Source of the DNA: Acanthaster planci
Lineage: Eukaryota > Echinodermata > Asteroidea > Valvatida > Acanthasteridae
Direction of reading: 5' to 3'
DNA length: 12,056 nt
Assembly (NCBI RefSeq): GCF_001949145.1
Contig: NW_019091406.1
Location: 1,425,311-1,437,366 of the forward strand
Shown here: positions 9,701 through 12,056 of the stretch, piece after piece
How the letters are laid out: the number at the start of each line of letters is the position of its first letter
Numbering within the stretch: position 1 is the first letter of the stretch
The notes under the pieces: generated by a model
Seen by the model: the letters and a program-made list of their open reading frames with translations, nothing else
Told to the model about the DNA's origin: nothing
Databases searched by the model: none
Program-made: the position numbers and the translations under genes

Positions 9701-11965
9701 GCTTTGGGGCAGGATTTAATACTGGCGGGGGCGGCAGTGGCGGAGGAGGTGGAACCACAGAGCAGGTTAGGAGCTATGCTATTCTGGGACCTGAAGGGTT
9801 TGTGCCAAATCTCAGCTTCATTCCCACCTCAGGCTTTGTCTTTTGACAATTTGTGATGTTGAATACTTCTGTCATCTGTTATTTTACTCTCTTGATAGTG
9901 GATCAATATCTAACTTGGTAGATGATCTGTTCTCACCGTTCCTGTTTTGCATTCATAATCTGCTCGCTGTCTGGTTTTTTTTTCTCTCACGGCATCGTTA
10001 TTTTGTTTGTGAATTTACCTGCTCATTTTATTCTGCCTCTCTACCCCTCATGCTACTACCGCAACAAAAGAACTACTGTACACAATTATTTTTCCTGCTG
10101 TCATATTGACTGATGCCCCCTGAACAAACATATAAAAAATTGAGGTAGAACCACGAACATAGGGCTAGAAAGCTCCGTTGGTAGATTACCAGCACTGTGT
10201 TCCGGATGTTGCAGGTTAGAATCCCACTCCAGTCAATATCCTTGTTCATCTTTACAATTGAGATGCAAGTGCCTTGAAAGTGTCCCTTGCAGTTTGGTTG
10301 ATAATTTACGGTGTTTTTTTCTCGGGATTGCAGAAGGACAAGGATCCCACCACCCCCTTGTCCTATCGCCACTCCTCCCTGCTCTCAGCCAAATCCCGGG
10401 CCGACTCCGCAGCCCAGCCGCTGTCCCCGCTGGAGCAGCAACTGCTGGCCATGGAGGCCATCCGCCTGCACCACCGGCAGGGGGAGCTGATCGGCCAGGT
10501 CCAGGAGCTGGTGGTGAGCTTTGACGCCGAGCTGCGCATGCTGCGGCATGAGAAGCTGAGTCTGGACACCGAGCTGAAGCACGCTGATCTCAGGTAAATG
10601 ATTTCTTTGACCGGTTGTGACCCAACCATATGAAATGAGTCAGAAGTCTCCAGAGATCCACTCTTGAGTTAAAGGCCTTGAACGAAGTCTACTGGATAAA
10701 AATAGCCCAAGACTCGGCAAGAGTTGTCTGACTGTACTCTAAGTGCCGTGTGAAGATTCTTTTTTTTTCTTAGAGTTTTTAAAGTGTTTTCTTTGCAAAG
10801 ATTGGCCTCTGAAAAATGATTGAAATTTTCAGTCATGAAAGTGACAAATATAGTATGGAAATGAAAAAGTATCAGGACACACCGTGTGACTCTTTCCTAA
10901 TCTTTTATGGAAATCAAAGCCACATCAAACTGGAACTTCACCATCACCTAACAGTCACATGAACTGATATTAATTTCCTTCTTTGTGTTCATATTTCCAA
11001 AGGAGCTTACTGCACCAAGGCAGCCTTTTGGTGTTTTTAATATAGAGACATATTGGCATGCTTTGGTTACAACTTGTGTGTTTTGGATACATTGCATAGT
11101 GAGAAAATAGAAATAGTGAAAACTAATCGATCTCTACTGGAACTGACGGGTTGCAGGAGGGTGACGCTGTTTGAGGAGCTGCAACTCCTGAAGGAGTTTG
11201 AGAAGCGGGAGAACGTCCTGGCGGCAAAAGTGGAAACCAAGATCAAAGAGAAATCTGACAGCCAAGTCAAGGTAGGGTTGTCAATGGGAACGAATTCCAC
11301 TGAGCTCAGCCGGTCATGTGCTGAACATGGATGAGCAGTAAACCAGTTGCAAGTCATATCCTTTGCATGGCACTTTGGCCCGTAACCTGTTTTTGCTAAG
11401 CGTACATTTTCTGTACTTACCAAATCTCTGTGGTAAGCCACTTCTACATTGGATTGTCTCGCCTGCGGTACTCTGGTTGGAATCCAAGTAGGCCAGAATA
11501 TGAGTCAGGCTTCTGAGCACTTGACCTGAAGAAATCAGCAAGTTTTGGTTGAGTAAAGACAGTTTCCTGTTATGGAATTAAACCATGTAACAAGGGTTGA
11601 GATCTGTCAGGGTGTTCCAGAAATCGGTTCAAGCTCCCGATTTCCACAAAATGTCTCTTTGTTCAATCCTCTATTGATGCAAAGTCAACCTCACGGACTG
11701 TAAAAATTCCCAGCTTTAATTTCTAAGCTGCCGTTTTAGGATATCGGCCAAAGTTGGTCTTGGTCTCATCGCGTACAGGTGGCCGAATGCCAGCAGAAGC
11801 TGGATGCCAAGCGCAAGGACATCGACCGGCTGAACGAGAGGGAGAAGGCGCTCTACGCCAACTTCCAGGCCTCACTGGGCGAGAACAACAAGTTTGCCGA
11901 GTTCCTGACCAAGGTCTTCAAGAAGAAGATCAAGCGGGCCAAGAAGAAAGCCCAGACAGAGGAAG
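614..11965 (+). CDS. CFAP44: Cilia- and flagella-associated protein 44, partial multi-exon gene (15 internal exons)
   Basis: Joined exons: 614-724, 1661-1813, 2405-2528, 3198-3307, 3799-3959, 4646-4958, 5537-5752, 6226-6356, 7167-7521, 8129-8317, 8971-9155, 9603-9765, 10334-10593, 11157-11271, 11779-11965. All introns are GT-AG. Phases after exons 1-14 run 0,0,1,0,2,0,0,2,0,0,2,0,2,0 and every junction restores one open frame of 924 codons. Known of the family: CFAP44 and its partner CFAP43 tether the I1/f inner-arm dynein heads to the A-tubule in cilia and sperm flagella; human loss causes multiple morphological abnormalities of the flagella. Seen here: WD-like strands (codons 1-88), a charged insertion (89-137), further WD-like blades (138-324), then coiled coil (325-924). 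Motifs I recognise as CFAP44-like include [52 protein letters not shown] and [17 protein letters not shown]. Known human length is roughly 1850 residues, so both ends are missing. CFAP43 is the main alternative, but these motifs fit CFAP44 better. Confidence 0.88.
725..1660 (+). other. CFAP44 intron 1 (936 bp, phase 0)
   Basis: The longest intron in the window. It runs from GTAAGT to TCCTCAG and is AT-rich. I see no exon with matching phase and no recognisable repeat. Short open frames on both strands (741-980 plus, 1117-1335 minus) have no family resemblance. Confidence 0.75.
1661..1813 (+). CDS. CFAP44: CFAP44 exon 2: WD blade and start of charged helix
   Basis: 51 codons (38-88), phase 0 at both ends. 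The acceptor is TTTTCTCCTCAG and the donor is GTACGT at 1814. The first half, [20 protein letters not shown], has the hydrophobic strand, N-G turn, strand pattern of a WD-type blade. The second half becomes basic ([21 protein letters not shown]) and leads into the charged helix of exon 3. The sharp change to G/C-ending codons at 1661 separates it from the AT-rich intron in front. Confidence 0.88.
1814..2404 (+). other. CFAP44 intron 2 (591 bp, phase 0)
   Basis: It runs from GTACGT to GACCAG. It contains a chance TATA-like CTATATAAG near 2149. The acceptor end is unusual: instead of a pyrimidine tract there are three G-runs at 2377-2381, 2386-2389 and 2395-2397. The branch-like TAATGAC lies around 2364-2370. 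Confidence 0.68.
2405..2528 (+). CDS. CFAP44: CFAP44 exon 3: charged Glu/Arg/Lys helix
   Basis: 41 codons plus one base (89-129), entering in phase 0 and leaving in phase 1. The peptide is almost wholly charged: [20 protein letters not shown], then a basic [10 protein letters not shown] stretch, then acidic [10 protein letters not shown]. It is predicted as a single charged helix or disordered insertion between propeller blades, as in other CFAP44 proteins. The donor is GTGGGT at 2529. The acceptor chosen is GACCAG at 2399-2404, which lacks a proper pyrimidine tract and follows three G-runs. An in-phase alternative acceptor at 2329 would add 25 codons. The 5' edge is therefore less certain than the rest. 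Confidence 0.78.
2529..3197 (+). other. CFAP44 intron 3 (669 bp, phase 1)
   Basis: It runs from GTGGGT to CCCATGCAG. A loose, imperfect GATAGGA-type repeat lies around 2813-2838. I see nothing else apart from AT-rich unique-looking sequence. Confidence 0.78.
3198..3307 (+). CDS. CFAP44: CFAP44 exon 4: Glu run and IPEEPSPIL signature
   Basis: The exon adds two bases to the split Glu codon and then 36 codons (130-166). The acceptor is TTTTTCCCATGCAG and the donor is GTAGGG at 3308. It opens with seven consecutive Glu including the split codon, then [20 protein letters not shown] and a strand ending DKFWVSM. The acidic run followed by P-P and Y-I-P-E-x-P-S-P-I-L is, from memory of the family, a strong CFAP44 marker: it re-enters the propeller after the charged insertion. 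The phase 1 join with exon 3 is unambiguous. Confidence 0.9.
3308..3798 (+). other. CFAP44 intron 4 (491 bp, phase 0)
   Basis: It runs from GTAGGG to GTTGGTAG, with a CTGTCTCTCTG pyrimidine tract before the acceptor. No exon, RNA gene or repeat was recognised. Confidence 0.78.
3799..3959 (+). CDS. CFAP44: CFAP44 exon 5: propeller blade
   Basis: 53 codons plus two bases (167-220 start), entering in phase 0 and leaving in phase 2. The acceptor is a TCTCTCTGTTGGTAG end and the donor is GTTAGT at 3960, one of three GTT donors in this gene. The peptide starts [20 protein letters not shown], continuing the blade begun in exon 4 (a strand ending in Y-x-C). A charged loop follows, then [10 protein letters not shown], which leads into the next strand in exon 6. 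It fits the CFAP44 pattern of a D-x-G-Y-L-Y strand, a variable loop, and then a return to a beta strand. Confidence 0.87.
3960..4645 (+). other. CFAP44 intron 5 (686 bp, phase 2)
   Basis: It runs from GTTAGT to AACTCAG. It includes two chance AATAAA hexamers near 4230-4256 and a minus-strand open frame (4014-4340) with no recognisable protein. I see no functional element. Confidence 0.78.
4646..4958 (+). CDS. CFAP44: CFAP44 exon 6: last WD blades, coiled-coil entry
   Basis: One base completes a split Thr codon, then 104 codons (221-324) follow, ending in phase 0. The acceptor is GTTAACTCAG at 4645; phase and content ([20 protein letters not shown]) both choose this start over the later AAACAAG. 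Features in order are the G-M-E-N-G-A-I-Q blade, an S-L-F-G-P-Y-W segment, a V-H-D-N-S-Y-G-R-V strand, and the blade [17 protein letters not shown]. These are textbook WD elements. The exon ends in helical sequence [16 protein letters not shown] take this as the C-terminal edge of the propeller and the start of the stalk. The donor is GTAAAC at 4959. Confidence 0.93.
4959..5536 (+). other. CFAP44 intron 6 (578 bp, phase 0)
   Basis: It runs from GTAAAC to GAAACAG. The second half is very T-rich, giving hydrophobic but meaningless open frames (5147-5491). I see no functional element. Confidence 0.78.
5537..5752 (+). CDS. CFAP44: CFAP44 exon 7: first coiled-coil segment
   Basis: 72 codons (325-396), phase 0 at both ends. 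The acceptor is GAAACAG after a long T-rich tract, and the donor is GTATGG at 5753. The peptide starts [20 protein letters not shown]. It is strongly helical with heptad-like spacing of L, I and M, and ends [13 protein letters not shown]. The E-L-P-x-H-L-x-L motif followed by exon 8 matches what I recall of vertebrate CFAP44. The codons are GC-rich (CTG, GAG and AAG dominate), unlike the neighbouring introns. An overlapping antisense open frame is a shadow of this biased composition. Confidence 0.92.
5753..6225 (+). other. CFAP44 intron 7 (473 bp, phase 0)
   Basis: It runs from GTATGG to AACTATAG. An eleven-T run at 6206-6216 forms the pyrimidine tract. Nothing else was recognised. Confidence 0.8.
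6226..6356 (+). CDS. CFAP44: CFAP44 exon 8: coiled coil, ELAWE motif
   Basis: 43 codons plus two bases (397-440 start). The acceptor is CAACTATAG preceded by eleven T (6206-6216), and the donor is GTTGGT at 6357. The peptide starts [20 protein letters not shown] and contains [19 protein letters not shown]. The run D-P-x-I-R and the E-L-A-W-E-x-E-K-H-R-I block are highly conserved CFAP44 coiled-coil signatures as I recall them. The split Arg codon (AG then G) is completed by exon 9. Reading on past the donor would give an unrelated extension, so the splice is required to reach the conserved continuation. Confidence 0.92.
6357..7166 (+). other. CFAP44 intron 8 (810 bp, phase 2)
   Basis: It runs from GTTGGT to ATTACTAG. 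It is AT-rich, with several unrecognised open frames between 6387 and 6902 on both strands. I see no repeat or RNA gene. Confidence 0.78.
7167..7521 (+). CDS. CFAP44: CFAP44 exon 9: conserved FKTELECE helix region
   Basis: The largest exon: one base plus 118 codons (441-558), ending in phase 0. The acceptor is TCTCATTACTAG and the donor is GTGAGA at 7522. It opens [21 protein letters not shown] recognise this I-x-S/T-D-H block followed by A-T-Y-R-x-x-K-L-P as CFAP44. A variable middle ([20 protein letters not shown]) looks disordered. The end is basic coiled coil, [14 protein letters not shown]. Third positions are strongly G/C, and an NotI-type GC block lies at 7395-7412. Several antisense open frames here are composition shadows. 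Confidence 0.92.
7632..7642 (+). repeat. B-box-like sequence, possible truncated SINE
   Basis: GGTTCGAGGCC matches the Pol III internal B-box consensus GGTTCGANNCC exactly, embedded in GATTGTGGGTTCGAGGCC, a context common in tRNA-derived SINE heads. I do not see a convincing A-box 30-60 bases upstream. A CTTACTTAC run at 7707-7715 could be part of a SINE tail. It may equally be an isolated chance match. Confidence 0.3.
8041..8100 (+). repeat. Complementary short repeats before exon 10
   Basis: GTGTGCT/AGCACAC forms a 15-base palindrome with one central base at 8045-8059. GTGTGCTTA occurs again at 8092-8100, and AAGCACTTCT at 8071-8080 is complementary, with a two-base bulge, to 8041-8052. 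The segment can fold in more than one mutually exclusive way and ends 28 bases before the exon 10 acceptor. Confidence 0.5.
8129..8317 (+). CDS. CFAP44: CFAP44 exon 10: DYEDP motif region
   Basis: 63 codons (559-621), phase 0 at both ends. The acceptor is CTCCGTTCTCGCAG. The donor GTACCA at 8318 is weak at positions +4 to +6. The peptide starts [20 protein letters not shown], and continues through [18 protein letters not shown] to [18 protein letters not shown]. The W-x-E-L, D-Y-E-D-P-x-D-V-A-A-I and M-G-D-F-K-L-K elements are, from family memory, the best conserved part of the CFAP44 C-terminal half. This non-helical patch between coiled coils probably contacts other tether-head or dynein components, which is inference. 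Confidence 0.92.
8318..8970 (+). other. CFAP44 intron 10 (653 bp, phase 0)
   Basis: It starts with the weak donor GTACCA and ends TTGCCTGCAG. An AATAAA hexamer lies at 8323-8328, right after the donor. The rest is strongly AT-rich and I see nothing in it. Confidence 0.78.
8971..9155 (+). CDS. CFAP44: CFAP44 exon 11: coiled coil
   Basis: 61 codons plus two bases (622-683 start). The acceptor is ATTTGCCTGCAG and the donor is GTAAGG at 9156. The peptide starts [20 protein letters not shown] and runs through [21 protein letters not shown] with heptad-spaced I and L. It ends in the short non-helical tail [17 protein letters not shown], where the last Lys is split with exon 12. The Cys pair and Pro residues mark a break in the coiled coil. 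Reading past the donor gives an immediate in-frame TAA, so splicing is required. Confidence 0.92.
9156..9602 (+). other. CFAP44 intron 11 (447 bp, phase 2)
   Basis: It runs from GTAAGG to CTTTCAG. It contains a perfect 7-bp inverted repeat TGACCAC/GTGGTCA (9320-9326 with 9337-9343) and nearby partial complements. Otherwise I see nothing. Confidence 0.78.
9603..9765 (+). CDS. CFAP44: CFAP44 exon 12: helix then Gly-rich linker
   Basis: One base plus 54 codons (684-737), ending in phase 0. The acceptor is CCCCTTCTTTCAG and the donor is GTTAGG at 9766. The first half is helical: [20 protein letters not shown], then ILEKTGG. The second half, about codons 709-733 (9679-9753), is a low-complexity linker with 16 Gly in 25 residues, two Phe-Gly steps and the block [10 protein letters not shown]. 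This must be flexible and cannot be coiled coil. It joins straight to the Ser/Pro-rich start of exon 13, so the two together give a disordered hinge of about 55-60 residues. Confidence 0.9.
9766..10333 (+). other. CFAP44 intron 12 (568 bp, phase 0)
   Basis: It runs from GTTAGG to GGATTGCAG. The 5' half is T-rich and featureless. The 3' half holds the tRNA-like element at 10145-10255. Confidence 0.78.
10138..10262 (+). repeat. tRNA-derived SINE-like element with candidate target duplication
   Basis: The core 10161-10236 resembles a decayed tRNA. AGCTCCGTTGGTAGA (10171-10185) looks like the D-arm/A-box region. GGTTAGAATCC (10214-10224) is one base from the B-box GGTTCGAATCC. GGCTAG near the 5' end pairs 5 of 6 with CCAGTC near the 3' end. 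The A-to-B distance of about 40 bases suits a tRNA head. The 7-mer AATTGAG occurs on both sides, at 10138-10144 and 10256-10262, as expected of a target-site duplication around an insert of about 111 bp. It is too degenerate to be a functional tRNA gene. A tRNA pseudogene is the alternative. Confidence 0.55.
10334..10593 (+). CDS. CFAP44: CFAP44 exon 13: Ser/Pro linker and coiled coil
   Basis: 86 codons plus two bases (738-824 start). The acceptor is CTCGGGATTGCAG and the donor is GTAAAT at 10594. The start [20 protein letters not shown] is Ser/Thr/Pro-rich and probably disordered. From [20 protein letters not shown] onward it is a clean heptad coiled coil rich in Leu and Glu, ending [12 protein letters not shown] with the last Arg split. 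GC content is very high (CTG, GAG and GCC codons), the highest contrast to its introns in the window. Reading past the donor meets TAA at once. Confidence 0.92.
10594..11156 (+). other. CFAP44 intron 13 (563 bp, phase 2)
   Basis: It runs from GTAAAT to GGTTGCAG. It is AT-rich. The last 100 bases are open in the exon 14 frame, but TAA follows directly after exon 13, so retention would terminate translation. No other element was seen. Confidence 0.78.
11157..11271 (+). CDS. CFAP44: CFAP44 exon 14: coiled coil
   Basis: One base completes the split Arg codon, then 38 codons (825-862) follow, ending in phase 0. The acceptor is GGGTTGCAG and the donor is GTAGGG at 11272. The peptide starts [20 protein letters not shown] and ends in charged helix [14 protein letters not shown][10 protein letters not shown] is a conserved coiled-coil block of the family. 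The acceptor has a weak pyrimidine tract, and the same frame is open upstream to about 11053. The phase and the conserved start support 11157. Confidence 0.88.
11272..11778 (+). other. CFAP44 intron 14 (507 bp, phase 0)
   Basis: It runs from GTAGGG to GCGTACAG. I recognise no exon, repeat or RNA gene. Minus-strand open frames (11067-11541) have no family resemblance. Confidence 0.78.
11779..11965 (+). CDS. CFAP44: CFAP44 exon 15: [17 protein letters not shown] motif
   Basis: 62 codons plus one base (863-924), entering in phase 0 and leaving in phase 1 at donor GTAAGT (11966). The acceptor is CTCATCGCGTACAG. The peptide starts [20 protein letters not shown] and contains [20 protein letters not shown], then [12 protein letters not shown]. 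The G-E-N-N-K-F[14 protein letters not shown] block is one of the most conserved stretches of CFAP44 as I recall it. In vertebrates an acidic segment and further coiled coil follow, and these should lie downstream of this window. Confidence 0.92.
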
Positions 11966-12056
11966 GTAAGTGCGGAGGGATGCGATGGTCAGGATAGAAG
12001 TGGAGGGACAGCAACAGTGTTGTAGTCAAGTACTTTCCGAGTACCAACGTTCTCCG

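Noticed and set aside
10161-10236. Functional tRNA gene
   Set aside because: The T-arm and anticodon arm do not pair properly and the B-box has a mismatch; it is better read as a decayed SINE head or tRNA pseudogene.
1-12056. CRISPR, defence, operon, phage or other novel system
   Set aside because: The window is intron-exon structured animal DNA with one known axonemal gene; no prokaryotic gene organisation or repeat-spacer pattern is present.

Overview
The window is a piece of a eukaryotic, almost certainly animal, nuclear genome. It holds the middle of one multi-exon plus-strand gene. I read 15 GT-AG exons with compatible intron phases between 614 and 11965. They total 2773 coding nt, or 924 codons plus one base. 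Exons are GC-rich at third positions and introns are AT-rich, each about 450-940 bp. Gene density, intron size and protein divergence suggest an invertebrate metazoan. A lancelet or other marine deuterostome is my best guess, but that is weak inference.

The spliced protein is recognisable as CFAP44 (WDR52; FAP44 in Chlamydomonas). CFAP44 is the axonemal protein that, with CFAP43, forms the tether/tether-head anchoring the heads of the I1/f inner dynein arm to the doublet microtubule. The exons encode, in order: a WD-type beta-propeller strand region (exons 1-2), a charged Glu/Arg/Lys-rich insertion (exons 3-4), the last WD-like blades (exons 4-6), and then long alpha-helical coiled coil (exons 7-15). 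The coiled coil is broken by a Gly-rich and Ser/Pro-rich linker across exons 12-13. Neither the start codon nor the stop codon lies in the window: position 1 is in an intron, exon 15 ends in phase 1, and position 12056 is in the next intron.

The introns are mostly featureless. The clearest exception is a degenerate tRNA-like, SINE-head-like element in intron 12 with A-box and B-box remnants, flanked by 7-bp direct repeats. Intron 9 has an exact B-box match and a set of mutually complementary short repeats just upstream of exon 10. I found no second gene, RNA gene, CRISPR array, operon or prokaryotic signal, and no evidence for a previously undescribed system. The second-look items concern splice-site choice, a low-complexity linker and the intronic repeats.
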